Shown here: positions 17,951-26,152 of the stretch, piece by piece
How positions within the stretch are numbered: the first letter of the stretch is position 1
Layout: the number at the start of each line of letters is the position of its first letter
Assembly (NCBI GenBank): GCA_963715745.1
Contig: OY970271.1
Coordinates: 2,108,001-2,172,000, forward strand
Reading direction: 5' to 3'
DNA length: 64,000 nucleotides
Source of the DNA: CAWGJF01 sp963715745
Lineage (GTDB): Bacteria > Bacteroidota > Ignavibacteria > Ignavibacteriales > Ignavibacteriaceae
The notes under the pieces: model-generated
The model's database searches: none
Seen by the model: the letters and a program-made list of their open reading frames with translations, nothing else
What the model was told of the DNA's origin: nothing
Translations under genes and position numbers: made by a program

Positions 17951-20044
17951 TTGAAAGAATATGGAACTAATGCAATCAGGAATATTGCATTAATAGGGCA
18001 TGGGGGAAGCGGAAAAACCTCACTTTCAGAACTTTTTTTATATACAGCAGGCGAAATAAACAGGATTGGAACTATAGCTGAAGGAAATACGATTTCAGAT
18101 TACACGCCGAATGAAATTGAAAAACAAATATCAATTTCAACCTCATTAATGCACATTGAATGGGAAGGTTCTAAAATTAATATTTTGGATACTCCCGGTT
18201 ATACAGATTTTATAGGTGATGTTAAATCAGCATTAAAAGTTTCCGATACTGCAATCCTGGTTATTAAATCTGCAGAAGGTATTGAAGTAGGAACTGAAAT
18301 TGCAAACGGTTTTGTTAATGAGTATAAACTTCCATCTGCAATTTTAATTAACAAATGTGATAACGAACATTCCAGATTTAAAGAGACTTTTGAAAAGACA
18401 AAAGAAAGAATCTCTGCTTCATCAGTAGTTTTAACTTTCCCTGCATCTGAGGGGGTTAATTTCAATGAAGTTGTAGATGTATTGAGAATGAAATTAGTTA
18501 CTTTTGGTGAAGCAGGAAGTAAAAAATTAACTGAAGCTGATATCCCTGAAAATCTTAAATCAGAAGCTGATGCTTACAGAACAGAATTGATTGAAAAGAT
18601 TGCTGAAAGCTCAGAAGATTTAATGAATAAGTATTTTGAAGCCGGTTCTTTATCTGATGAAGATATAGAAAAAGGATTAAAAGCTTCGCTATTAAATAAA
18701 AGTTTAGTCCCTGTTTTTGCAGTATCTGCTGCCAAAGCAGTCGGCATAAATAATTTTCTGGATTTTGTATCTAAGTATTTTATCTCACCTGCGGATAAGA
18801 AGTTTGAAGCAGGATTATTAACAGGCAAAAATGAAAAAGTTGAAATAAATTATGATGAAAATGGTGAGCCTGTTATGTTTATTTTCAAGACTATTTCAGA
18901 ACAGCATGTTGGTGAGCTTTCTTTGTTCAAGGTAATTTCCGGCAAGGTTCAGGCAGGTCTGGATTTGATAAATCAGACAAACAGTAAAACAGAAAGGTTG
19001 AGTCAGTTATCAATTATAAATGGTCATAACCGAAAGGATGTTACACAAATTCTAGCAGGAGATTTGGGTGCGGTAGTAAAATTAAAAGATACTCACACGA
19101 ACAATACATTAGCATCGAAAAATTATTCGGTTATAGTTAACCCCATCAAGTTCCCCGAAGCGGTTATCCGTGGAGCAATAAAAGCAAAAGCTAAGGGTGA
19201 TGAAGATAAAATCGCTTCTGGTTTACACACATTACATGAAGAAGATCCATCATTTTCAGTAAAATATGATCCTGAAATTTCACAAACTATTGTTTCTGGT
19301 CAGGGGGAACTTCAATTATCACTTGCCGTCAAAAGACTAAAAGAAAGGTATGGAGTTGAAGTTGATCTTGTAGAGCCAAGAGTTCCATATCGTGAAGCTA
19401 TAAAAGGTAGAGTTGATGATGTTGAGTACAAACATAAAAAGCAATCAGGTGGTCGGGGTCAGTATGGTCATGTTCACTTTAAAATGGAGCCTTTGCCGAG
19501 AGGAAAAGGATTTGAGTTTGTTGATGCAATAGTCGGAGGTGTTGTTCCAGGTAGATTTATTCCAGCAGTTGAAAAAGGAATTGTTGAAACAATGGAAAAA
19601 GGTGTAATTGCCGGTAATAAAGTTATTGATGTTAAAGTAACGTTATTTGACGGGACATATCACAATGTCGATTCAGATGAAATGTCATTTAAACTGGCAG
19701 CATCACAATGCTTTAAAAAAGGATTTTTACTTGCAAAACCAGTTCTGCTTGAGCCGATTTATGAAATTGAAGTAACAGTGCCGGAAGAATATATGGGAGA
19801 TGTTATGGGTGATATTTCAAGTAAACGCGGAAAGATATTAGGAATGGAATCAGATGGTCATTTTCAGATTATTAAAGCTTTGGTTCCTTTATCTGAACTT
19901 TATAAATATTCATCACATCTTAGAAGCTTGACGCAGGGCAGAGGTGCACATAAACGGAAATTTGATCACTATGAAGAAGTACCTAAAGAAATAGAATCGA
20001 AAATTATTGATGAATATAATAAATCAAGAGAAGAAGAGAAGTAA
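17951..20044 (+). CDS. Elongation factor G-like GTPase (second EF-G class)
   Basis: A 697-aa translation GTPase of full EF-G length. The G1 loop is GHGGSGKT (residues 16-23) rather than the AHIDAGKTT of canonical EF-G, which points to the EF-G2-type subclass. Switch II is DTPGYTDF, G4 is NKCD and G5 is in VSAAKA. Domain II begins around residue 300, domain IV contains QSGGRGQYGHVHFKMEP, and domain V contains MGDVMGDISSKRGKILGME. EF-G2 proteins have variable and partly unknown roles beside the main EF-G, such as ribosome recycling or stress. The start is TTG with a GGAGGG Shine-Dalgarno 5 nt before. A terminator follows. Confidence 0.88.
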   Translation: MKEYGTNAIRNIALIGHGGSGKTSLSELFLYTAGEINRIGTIAEGNTISDYTPNEIEKQISISTSLMHIEWEGSKINILDTPGYTDFIGDVKSALKVSDTAILVIKSAEGIEVGTEIANGFVNEYKLPSAILINKCDNEHSRFKETFEKTKERISASSVVLTFPASEGVNFNEVVDVLRMKLVTFGEAGSKKLTEADIPENLKSEADAYRTELIEKIAESSEDLMNKYFEAGSLSDEDIEKGLKASLLNKSLVPVFAVSAAKAVGINNFLDFVSKYFISPADKKFEAGLLTGKNEKVEINYDENGEPVMFIFKTISEQHVGELSLFKVISGKVQAGLDLINQTNSKTERLSQLSIINGHNRKDVTQILAGDLGAVVKLKDTHTNNTLASKNYSVIVNPIKFPEAVIRGAIKAKAKGDEDKIASGLHTLHEEDPSFSVKYDPEISQTIVSGQGELQLSLAVKRLKERYGVEVDLVEPRVPYREAIKGRVDDVEYKHKKQSGGRGQYGHVHFKMEPLPRGKGFEFVDAIVGGVVPGRFIPAVEKGIVETMEKGVIAGNKVIDVKVTLFDGTYHNVDSDEMSFKLAASQCFKKGFLLAKPVLLEPIYEIEVTVPEEYMGDVMGDISSKRGKILGMESDGHFQIIKALVPLSELYKYSSHLRSLTQGRGAHKRKFDHYEEVPKEIESKIIDEYNKSREEEK

Positions 20045-20062
20045 TATTTCAACTAATAACCG

Positions 20063-20090
20063 GGCGGATTTGCTTCCGCCTTTTCTTTTT
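20063..20090 (+). terminator. Rho-independent terminator after EF-G-like gene
   Basis: Stem GGCGGA/TCCGCC with a 6-nt loop, followed by TTTTCTTTTT. It lies just upstream of the HIT gene start. Confidence 0.88.
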
Positions 20091-20095
20091 ATACT

Positions 20096-20593
20096 ATGAA
20101 AAACCTTTGGTCACCCTGGCGATCACAATACATTGAGTCATTCAAGAATGAAAATGTTAAAGGTGAATGTATATTCTGCAGTGCTTCCAATCTTGATGAA
20201 AATGATTCTGCAAACCTTTTGATAAAAAAATCTGCTTTAACTTTTACAATGTTGAATTTGTACCCATACAATAATGGTCACCTTATGGTAATTCCATATA
20301 AACACACGGGTGAAATTACAGATTTAACTGAAGATGAATCTCTTGAAATAATGAATGAGATAAAATCCTTAAAGGAAGCTTTGTCGGAAATTTATAAGCC
20401 ACAAGGATTCAATATTGGTGCAAATATAGGCAGGGTAAGCGGAGCCGGTATTGATGATCACATTCATTTTCATATTGTACCAAGATGGAGTGGTGATACA
20501 AACTTTATGCCTGTGCTTGGTGAAGTAAAAATTATTTCGCAGGATTTACTTGATTCAAAAATGAAATTACTCCAGTATTTTAAAAACAAATGA
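20096..20593 (+). CDS. HIT family hydrolase
   Basis: A 165-aa histidine-triad protein. The N-terminus MKNLWSPWRSQYIE and the cysteine pair in CIFCSAS match the AP4A-phosphorylase/HIT subgroup common in Bacteroidota, and the catalytic triad is HIHFHIVPRW near residue 122. These enzymes hydrolyse or phosphorolyse dinucleotide polyphosphates or adenylates; the exact substrate is unknown. It overlaps the next gene by 4 bp (ATGA), so the two are translationally coupled. Confidence 0.9.
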   Translation: MKNLWSPWRSQYIESFKNENVKGECIFCSASNLDENDSANLLIKKSALTFTMLNLYPYNNGHLMVIPYKHTGEITDLTEDESLEIMNEIKSLKEALSEIYKPQGFNIGANIGRVSGAGIDDHIHFHIVPRWSGDTNFMPVLGEVKIISQDLLDSKMKLLQYFKNK

Positions 20594-21165
20594 AAATTAA
20601 TTTGATTAAACCTATAATAAATAGCTCTATTATTTTTACTAAATATATCAACTTCGCAAAAATATTTTTAATTCTATTAATGATAGTTTCCTGTGCTGAG
20701 AAAAAGGAAAAACAGGAAATCCTGGTGATGAAAGATTCATTATTATATGAAATTAATAGTGATATACCTTTTTCCGGTTTACATAAAGGAAAAGTTAATA
20801 ACAGTTTTATTGAATATGAAGTTGTTAATGGAGTTAAACAAGGAACATTTAAAATTTATTATGAAGATGGTACTATTCAAATGAATGGGACAATGGATAA
20901 AAATAAAAATGTAGGTAAGTGGCAGTATTTTTATAAAGATGGCAGGCTTGAGTCAGAAGGAAATTTTGTAGATGATTTTCCGGAAGGAAAATGGACCTGG
21001 TATTATAAAAATGGAAATAAAAAAGAAGAAGGTTCATTTAATTGTGGAATAAGGGTAGGAGAATGGAGATTTTATAATGAAGAAGGAAATAAGGACAGTT
21101 CCGGATTTTTTGAATTAAGTGACTCTGTATCCGGCATGTTAGATTCATTAAAACAAATAAACTGA
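20590..21165 (+). CDS. MORN-repeat lipoprotein (YwqK-like)
   Basis: A 191-aa exported protein. A hydrophobic stretch ends in LMIVSCAEKK, a lipobox, although about 30 residues precede it. It is followed by at least four MORN-type repeats: GTFKIYYEDGTIQMNG, GKWQYFYKDGRLESEG, GKWTWYYKNGNKKEEG and GEWRFYNEEG. MORN repeats form extended beta sheets used for protein or lipid contact. Automated annotation often calls such proteins YwqK antitoxin, for which there is no support here. The gene overlaps the HIT gene and lies directly before the CAU tRNA. Confidence 0.8.
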   Translation: MKINLIKPIINSSIIFTKYINFAKIFLILLMIVSCAEKKEKQEILVMKDSLLYEINSDIPFSGLHKGKVNNSFIEYEVVNGVKQGTFKIYYEDGTIQMNGTMDKNKNVGKWQYFYKDGRLESEGNFVDDFPEGKWTWYYKNGNKKEEGSFNCGIRVGEWRFYNEEGNKDSSGFFELSDSVSGMLDSLKQIN

Positions 21166-21176
21166 TTTTTATTTAG

Positions 21177-21207
21177 TTGCAAAACCTTCTCATAACTATT
21201 AAATTTG
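21177..21207 (+). promoter_or_regulatory. Bacteroidota-type promoter for the CAU tRNA
   Basis: TTG at 21177-21179, a 20-nt spacer, and a perfect TAAATTTG at 21200-21207. It lies 12 bp upstream of the tRNA, which fits a short 5' leader. Confidence 0.7.
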
Positions 21208-21219
21208 GCATCGTAATTT

Positions 21220-21293
21220 GGGCCCATAGCTCAGTTGGTTAGAGCATCTGACTCATAATCAGAGGGTCGGTGGTTCAAGTCCATCTGGGCCCA
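21220..21293 (+). tRNA. tRNA with CAU anticodon (Met or Ile2)
   Basis: A 74-nt cloverleaf. Acceptor GGGCCCA pairs with TGGGCCC, and the discriminator is A. The D-arm is AGCTCAGTTGGTTAGAGC, and the anticodon loop is CTCATAA on a CTGA/TCAG-containing stem. The T-arm holds GTTCAAGTC. CAU may read Met, or Ile after lysidine modification, and I cannot decide which. From position 28 onward the sequence is duplicated at 48960, where an integrated element ends. Confidence 0.93.
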
Positions 21294-21338
21294 CAAAGAA
21301 ACCTTTGAAACAGTTTGTTTTGAAGGTTTTTGTTTTTT
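21247..21338 (+). repeat. attL: tRNA 3' half plus terminator
   Basis: Identical to 48960-49025 over the first 66 nt (21247-21312), then 26 more nt with two mismatches. It covers tRNA positions 28-74 and the following hairpin (AAACCTT/AAGGTTT plus T tract), which would also end tRNA transcription. The crossover is likely in the anticodon arm. Confidence 0.92.
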
Positions 21339-21373
21339 GTGGCTTGCTTGATTCCTTCTGATTGTGTATCGAC

Positions 21374-21396
21374 TTTGTACCGACTTTTGTACCGAC
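21374..21396 (+). repeat. Paired TTTGTACCGAC boxes inside the left end
   Basis: Two direct copies of TTTGTACCGAC (21374-21384 and 21386-21396), 12 bp apart. The same core occurs twice inside the right end. The arrangement suggests integrase arm-binding sites. Confidence 0.55.
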
Positions 21397-21473
21397 AAAC
21401 TCGGATTCAACCGTTTATTTGAGTTGATTAATATTGAATTAGTGAATTGCATTGTTATACAAAGATAACCTAA

Positions 21474-21674
21474 TTAAAATAATTTATCCAATCCGTTTGG
21501 ATCATAGCTTTCAAATTTCTTTCCGCAAATTCTGCATTGCTGAACCCTTGCAATTACAATATTGTGCAAGCTGTTAACTGAATGAGTTTTTTCAATCACT
21601 TTTAAGTTTTGCTTGCAGTTGTGCTGTGTGTTGTTTACTACCGGAACATCAAACAAATTTTTTATTTCCATCAT
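21474..21674 (-). CDS. Small CxxC protein, unknown
   Basis: A 66-aa open frame with an AAAGGA Shine-Dalgarno 8 nt before the first ATG. The C-terminal part has a single zinc-knuckle-like CRICGKKFESYDPNG and the middle has one isolated Cys. Such small CxxC proteins are frequent in phages and islands and often bind DNA or protein. It is the first gene inside the left end. I do not recognise a family, and it could be spurious. Confidence 0.45.
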   Translation of the reverse strand: MMEIKNLFDVPVVNNTQHNCKQNLKVIEKTHSVNSLHNIVIARVQQCRICGKKFESYDPNGLDKLF

Positions 21675-22075
21675 AGCTGTAATCCTTTCATTAGTTGATA
21701 TAGTTGCCCGTTCAAAAAAAACATTTTTTGCCCCTTAAATAATTTTCTTTCTGTTTAACTGATAAAAGGAAAGGCGAAAAGGATTGCCGTTAACGGAGTG
21801 GTTGGTGATACTTTTTGCCTTTACCCGGTAAAGTAAAGACTATCACAAAAGAGAATTGATAAGAAAAAGATGGAACTACCTAACAGCAAATTGAATAAAA
21901 AGGGCAAAAAAGATTTTATAAAAAGAAGAAAAAATGGCTGTGGAATGAACATCAAAAGCGGATGCTTTTTTAGAGAATGGAACAGCTATTTTACCAGAAA
22001 ATAAAAAAAATAAGCCTGAGAGAGAGCATCAAAAGGCGAAGCCTTGTGGCTAAAACGAACAGGTTTATTTTTGGA
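21675..22075. other. Non-coding stretch with two dyad symmetries
   Basis: No convincing gene. It contains the perfect palindrome CCGTTAACGG (21787-21796). Eight bases later is a larger dyad, GTGATA ... CTTTACC-C-GGTAAAG ... TATCAC (21805-21846). The rest is A-rich. A replication, packaging or regulatory site is possible, but nothing proves it. Confidence 0.5.
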
Positions 22076-22579
22076 TCATTCGGGGTAAACAAAAATTTCT
22101 ATAGGAATTGTATTAATCACACCTGGATCAACCATAACCCCAGACGTATCAAAGACTACAACATCAACATCATTAGGACCAATTGATTTAAGTGATACGA
22201 AAAATAAGTTATGAGTGAAGGTAGAAGGAGGAGAAAAATCCATTCTATCTATTGATGAAACCTCAACAAAAGTATTATCAGTTGTAAAAGCCCCAGATAA
22301 AGTAGCACGATAAAATCCAGCCTCTAACCTTGACCAGACAAGAGCACCAATACTATTTTCCATAATCGTTGCTGTTGGAGCGTCCGTACCCGATTGAGAG
22401 AGTAATGCAACATATTTTTTGACACCACTGGTAATTGCGCCACTAACATTAAGATCACCGTTAGTAATAGAAACATCACCATAGGGCCAAATTAAGTTAC
22501 CACCAGAAGTCCACCATTGAGCGTGAGAATTAGACGATATTGTAATTATTATTAAGAAGAAAAAGATTTTGAAATTCAT
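22076..22579 (-). CDS. Exported protein at the end of the head operon, copy B
   Basis: A 167-aa protein with a clear signal peptide (FFLIIITISSNSHAQ). The mature start WWTSGGNLIWPYGDVSITNG is nearly shared with the preceding gene, whereas the remainder is different and predicted to be beta-rich. The short N-terminal motif resembles the leader of tail-fibre or surface proteins in Bacteroidota, but I recognise no domain in the body. It is the last gene of the minus-strand run that begins with the phage protease. A signal peptide is unusual for a structural head protein, so it may be a cell-surface factor carried by the element. Confidence 0.65.
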   Translation of the reverse strand: MNFKIFFFLIIITISSNSHAQWWTSGGNLIWPYGDVSITNGDLNVSGAITSGVKKYVALLSQSGTDAPTATIMENSIGALVWSRLEAGFYRATLSGAFTTDNTFVEVSSIDRMDFSPPSTFTHNLFFVSLKSIGPNDVDVVVFDTSGVMVDPGVINTIPIEIFVYPE

Positions 22580-22594
22580 TTGTACCCCCTTTAA

Positions 22595-23161
22595 TCACCA
22601 AGAATAGTAATATGAATCAGCAATTGTATTTGGAATAATTACCAAATCGACATAAACATCTACAGTAAATACATCAAGATCACTGCGGGATGGAGTTATA
22701 AATGAAAGCATTATTCTGTTATCATAACCTGAACGCAGTGCTTTGAGTTGAGTAGGGACATAACCTGTATCAGCGAAGGCATCGATAAAAGTTGAATTGT
22801 AAAACAAAGATTGAGAAGATGCACTTACAACACTACCTGAGAATTCGATAAAATAATTTGTGCCATAAGTTCCACCAGACCAATAAACAGTATCTACAGA
22901 GGTGTTAGTATCATTGCGATATACTGTTAAACTAAATTCCTGATCATCACCATTTTTTGAAAATCTTAGAATAATATGCTGGAATTTTGAAGAAGTTATA
23001 ATGCTGTCCGAATGTATATTGCCAGAAACTGATAAGTTGCCTTTTGTAATACTAACATCACCATAAGGCCAAAGAATATTACCCCCCGATACCCACCATT
23101 GACAGTATGAGTTAGAAGTTAGAGTAATTATAATTACAAAGAATAGAGTTTTGAAAATCAA
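22595..23161 (-). CDS. Exported protein at the end of the head operon, copy A
   Basis: A 188-aa protein with a signal peptide (LFFVIIITLTSNSYCQ) and the mature start WWVSGGNILWPYGDVSITKG, closely matching the downstream gene. After about 50 residues the two diverge. The body is rich in Ser, Thr, Tyr and Asp with no cysteine after the signal, suggesting a beta-structured extracellular domain. The gene lies 18 bp from the decoration-protein gene and 15 bp from its paralogue, so all are probably co-transcribed. No family is recognised; adhesion, receptor masking or an accessory virion part are all possible. Confidence 0.65.
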   Translation of the reverse strand: MIFKTLFFVIIITLTSNSYCQWWVSGGNILWPYGDVSITKGNLSVSGNIHSDSIITSSKFQHIILRFSKNGDDQEFSLTVYRNDTNTSVDTVYWSGGTYGTNYFIEFSGSVVSASSQSLFYNSTFIDAFADTGYVPTQLKALRSGYDNRIMLSFITPSRSDLDVFTVDVYVDLVIIPNTIADSYYYSW

Positions 23162-23179
23162 TTTTACCCCCTAAAAAAC

Positions 23180-23509
23180 TTAGACAAGCATTACACGGAT
23201 TGATTCATCTGCACCTGTAGCCGCATCCAAAGCGAATCCGTTGGCTTCGCCTGATGAAAATGTAATAGCTTTTCCGTTAGCATCAGACTGGATTTTATCT
23301 CCCAGAGTGATCGAATTACCTGATAAAACAAGTGCAATACCTTTTGCAGTTACCGGAGCCTGTTCTCCTAAATCTGTTTCTGCATTGCAAACACCCAATG
23401 CTTTAGCTCCATTTCCGCATATATCACCATCAAAAGCAACGAATAGATTTTTTGCTAAATCTACTTTAGCTGCAATGGACGTAATTAAAATTGGCTGTTC
23501 TGTTTTCAT
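23180..23509 (-). CDS. DUF2190-like capsid decoration protein
   Basis: A 109-aa protein with the small beta-barrel pattern of DUF2190/capsid cement proteins: an early VAFDGDICGNGAKALGVC, then GIALVLSGNSITLGDKIQSDANGKAI, and a terminal SIRVMLV strand. These proteins bind the outside of HK97-fold capsids. It lies two genes after the major capsid protein, the usual place. It overlaps the preceding small gene by 4 bp. Confidence 0.75.
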   Translation of the reverse strand: MKTEQPILITSIAAKVDLAKNLFVAFDGDICGNGAKALGVCNAETDLGEQAPVTAKGIALVLSGNSITLGDKIQSDANGKAITFSSGEANGFALDAATGADESIRVMLV

Positions 23510-23721
23510 TTTTTATTCCCCTTCTCCTCCTTCGCTGAAGCTACGGAGGATTTTGTTTTTAATTTCTTTTGAGTTACTACAGTACCTTCAGAATTGCTTT
23601 CTAATGGGATTAAGAAATCTTCTATTCCTTTTGTTTGATCTTTTGTAAGATCGACTTCACTTCCTTCCGGGTGAAGTTTGTTATCAATAAACAAATCTGA
23701 CTTATCAATTTTATACTTCAT
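23506..23721 (-). CDS. Small phage protein between capsid and decoration genes
   Basis: A 71-aa lysine-rich protein. The first half (VDLTKDQTKGIEDFLIPLE) looks like a short helical phage protein often found beside DUF2190 genes, and the second half is a charged, low-complexity tail (KLKTKSSVASAKEEKGNKK). The 4-bp overlap with the decoration gene and a 9-bp gap from the capsid gene indicate an operon. Function unknown. Confidence 0.6.
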   Translation of the reverse strand: MKYKIDKSDLFIDNKLHPEGSEVDLTKDQTKGIEDFLIPLESNSEGTVVTQKKLKTKSSVASAKEEKGNKK

Positions 23722-23730
23722 AGATTTACC

Positions 23731-24654
23731 TTATGCATTTGTATCATTGATTAAATAGCCTGCATCGGAACCAACAACTTTAGGAATGAAAATATCCGTG
23801 TTACGAATTATTTCAACTTTTCCCCCTTCAGTGTATGTATCCACAACAGGATTATTCTTTTTCTTTAAGGTGTAAGCAAATGCAGGCTCATAATATGAAC
23901 GCGGAACATCTTTATTAGCAGAAGGAACGTAGGCTATTACAACATTATCAGACCAAATATCACTGAAAACACCAGAATCGCTTGCATAGACTGAATCACC
24001 AACATAGAGTTCATCGAAATCAAGAAGCTGGCGTAAAAGCTCAACAGTTATGACTGCACTTTGAGTGTATTTAATTCTATCCAGAACTGCAGGATGTTCT
24101 TTAAGCGCACTGTAAGCAGATGCACCAAGAACACAAACATTAGGACGTTTAGCAATTTTACCTCTTACAGCTTCTTTTGCAGTTTCAAAAATTGTAAATG
24201 GATTGCTTGAAGTGTTAGTAAACTTATCACCTGCCGCAAGCGTAACTTTATTGCCTGTTGGATAAGTGGACAAATTCTGAACTATATCAGCAGCAAGTTT
24301 TTCAAGACGTAATGAGATTCCATCTGTAACAACAGTTGTTGCGTGCAATCGAAGCGGAAGAATGTCTTCATCCTGTTCGCGATAATCTATTGGATATTCA
24401 AGATCGTGTTCTGTTAAAACATAATCAATTTCATCCCTATTTTCAGGACTTATTCTATTTGACTTTGCCCTGATTGCTCTTTCTGTGTTGTAGATTTTGA
24501 AAGCTTCTTTAGTGAACTGAGGTATTTTACCACCTTCTTTCATTACTGAAACTACAGGAAATAATTTTGCTGCAACGTGTGAAGCATTAGTAAAACCACG
24601 AGCAATATTAGTTAAAACCTGATCAACTACTCTTTTCTTTTGTAATGTGCTCAT
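23731..24654 (-). CDS. Phage major capsid protein
   Basis: A 307-aa protein with the order expected of an HK97-fold capsid protein of the Mu-related or Bacteroidota type. A helical N-arm ends in NASHVAAKLFPVVSV. An IDYREQDEDILPL segment and an A-domain-like portion (NVCVLGASAYSALKEHPAVLDRIKY) follow, and a final strand region contains EIIRNTDIFIPKVVGSDAGYLI. It is directly downstream of the protease/scaffold gene and upstream of the decoration protein, the standard head order. No tail genes follow it. Confidence 0.85.
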   Translation of the reverse strand: MSTLQKKRVVDQVLTNIARGFTNASHVAAKLFPVVSVMKEGGKIPQFTKEAFKIYNTERAIRAKSNRISPENRDEIDYVLTEHDLEYPIDYREQDEDILPLRLHATTVVTDGISLRLEKLAADIVQNLSTYPTGNKVTLAAGDKFTNTSSNPFTIFETAKEAVRGKIAKRPNVCVLGASAYSALKEHPAVLDRIKYTQSAVITVELLRQLLDFDELYVGDSVYASDSGVFSDIWSDNVVIAYVPSANKDVPRSYYEPAFAYTLKKKNNPVVDTYTEGGKVEIIRNTDIFIPKVVGSDAGYLINDTNA

Positions 24655-24672
24655 TTAATTCCCCTAATTTTT

Positions 24673-25650
24673 TTAAGTATGTATAATCTTAGTTACTGCA
24701 CTTAAGTATGAGATATTTTCTTTTTTCATAAGAGCAAGTGCTTTTTTATGAAGCTGTTTTGATTCAGCATCTATTTCCATTCCTATGAATGAATCATCTT
24801 TGAACGAATTTTCTTCTTCAGGCTTTTCAGCGAAGTTATCATAGTAAATAATCTTTGGGAAAGAATTAACAAGAGAGATTAAAAGCTTGTTTACATCTCC
24901 TTGAAACCTTGTAGGTGAAAAATTATCACTGAAGTTTTGTGACTGCATAAAGTTTGAAACCTCTAATACTTTATCCTTGATTGCCGGTGTTAGAGTTCCT
25001 TCCTCAACTTTATCATCGAGCAAGTTTTCAAAATCACTGTTTGAAATTTTTGCCTGAAGGGAGTTAAGCTGTGAATTGATTTTATCAATTGATTCTTTGG
25101 TAGTGTTAACTTCAGGCTCAGAAAAGTTTTTCTGCATAGAGGAAATAGTTTCTTTTAGTGTATTAATTTCCTGAGAGAGTTCAGTGATCTTATTGGAATC
25201 AGTATTTGTTTGAGCTGGCTTTTCTTCTAAAACTTTCTTCTCAAAATCAAATTCGTAAATAACAGATGATGGAGATGAGAATTGAATATCAGCTAATCCT
25301 TTTACGGCAGGTTTTGCAGCACCGAGAAAACCTACGTGACGAAGCTTTCCTTCAGGTGTTAAAGAAATGCTTCTTTTTTTATAGCTGCCGTCTTTAAGTG
25401 CGTTTAGAAAATCGGTTTGTAGTTTTTCGTCAGGAGCTTCCGCGATAAGCTTGCCATCTTCCGAAACTGAAAGTGAACTAATCCAACCAAAAGCAGGATC
25501 GTTATCTTCAGGATGACCAATTACAATTGGAGCTTCATCTTCTTCCGGCTTGTAAGATTGGGCAATGAAGTTGAGATCTTCAAGTGTGTAATCTTTGGAA
25601 ACCCCCTTATCACTTGTATGAGAACCAGTCTTAAATATTTCAAATTTCAT
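24673..25650 (-). CDS. Mu gpI-like head protease and scaffold
   Basis: A 325-aa protein. The N-terminal part is a prohead protease of the Mu gpI kind: a PIVIGHPEDNDPAFGWI motif near residue 42 and SYKKRSISLTPEGK near residue 92 (probable catalytic Ser in KRSISL). The middle (residues 150-200) is a coiled-coil stretch, as expected of a scaffold fused to the protease. The C-terminal part is acidic and helical. It is the first gene of the minus-strand head operon and is divergent from the terminase operon. Confidence 0.8.
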   Translation of the reverse strand: MKFEIFKTGSHTSDKGVSKDYTLEDLNFIAQSYKPEEDEAPIVIGHPEDNDPAFGWISSLSVSEDGKLIAEAPDEKLQTDFLNALKDGSYKKRSISLTPEGKLRHVGFLGAAKPAVKGLADIQFSSPSSVIYEFDFEKKVLEEKPAQTNTDSNKITELSQEINTLKETISSMQKNFSEPEVNTTKESIDKINSQLNSLQAKISNSDFENLLDDKVEEGTLTPAIKDKVLEVSNFMQSQNFSDNFSPTRFQGDVNKLLISLVNSFPKIIYYDNFAEKPEEENSFKDDSFIGMEIDAESKQLHKKALALMKKENISYLSAVTKIIHT

Positions 25651-25816
25651 TAGTTATTCCCCTTTTAACTAAAAAATTAAAGTAATATGTATAGCTAACC
25701 TTAAAAAGTTAGTATAATATATGTAATATCTTTAATATATGCAAATTATTTAGTATATTACCTAATAAAATAAGGACTACGGTATAATTATCCTAAAATA
25801 TTAAGGGGAGTTAAAG
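25651..25816. promoter_or_regulatory. Divergent control region between head and terminase operons
   Basis: 166 bp, strongly A/T-rich. It contains the hairpin CTAAC-cttaaaaa-GTTAG and a near-direct repeat TTAATATATG / ATAATATATG. It must hold promoters for both directions, but no perfect TAnnTTTG box stands out. Confidence 0.45.
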
Positions 25817-26152
25817 ATGCGGGGGAAAAAAGACATATCAATAGAAAAACAGGTAGAAAAGCTATCTTCCTGTGGGCTTACCAATAAAGAAATAGCTGAC
25901 GTACTCGGATATGATGATACAACCTTAAAACGGAAGTTTGAGAATTTTCTTATAAAAGGGAGGGCTGTTCTCAAACAGAAGCTAAAACGAAAGCAAATCG
26001 AAGTTGCAATGAAAGGAAACGTAAGTATGCTAATCTGGCTTGGCAAGCAATATTTAGATCAGAGTGAGAAGGTAGTTGAAACCGGTGATTACCAGATAAT
26101 GATAAAGCGGAAACAGATCGGGAAAGAAGTAAGAAGCGAGAAGTTAGAATAA
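25817..26152 (+). CDS. Probable small terminase subunit
   Basis: A 111-aa basic protein with an N-terminal helix-turn-helix (LSSCGLTNKEIADVLGYDDTTLKRKF, residues 15-40), then a helical MKGNVSMLIWLGKQYLDQSEK segment typical of small terminase or phage DNA-recognition subunits. It overlaps the large terminase by 1 bp (TAATG). The usual role is to bind the packaging site and regulate the large subunit. Confidence 0.75.
   Translation: MRGKKDISIEKQVEKLSSCGLTNKEIADVLGYDDTTLKRKFENFLIKGRAVLKQKLKRKQIEVAMKGNVSMLIWLGKQYLDQSEKVVETGDYQIMIKRKQIGKEVRSEKLE

Noticed and set aside
20590..21165. YwqK antitoxin
   Set aside because: This label comes from MORN repeats only. A lipobox and no adjacent toxin argue against it.
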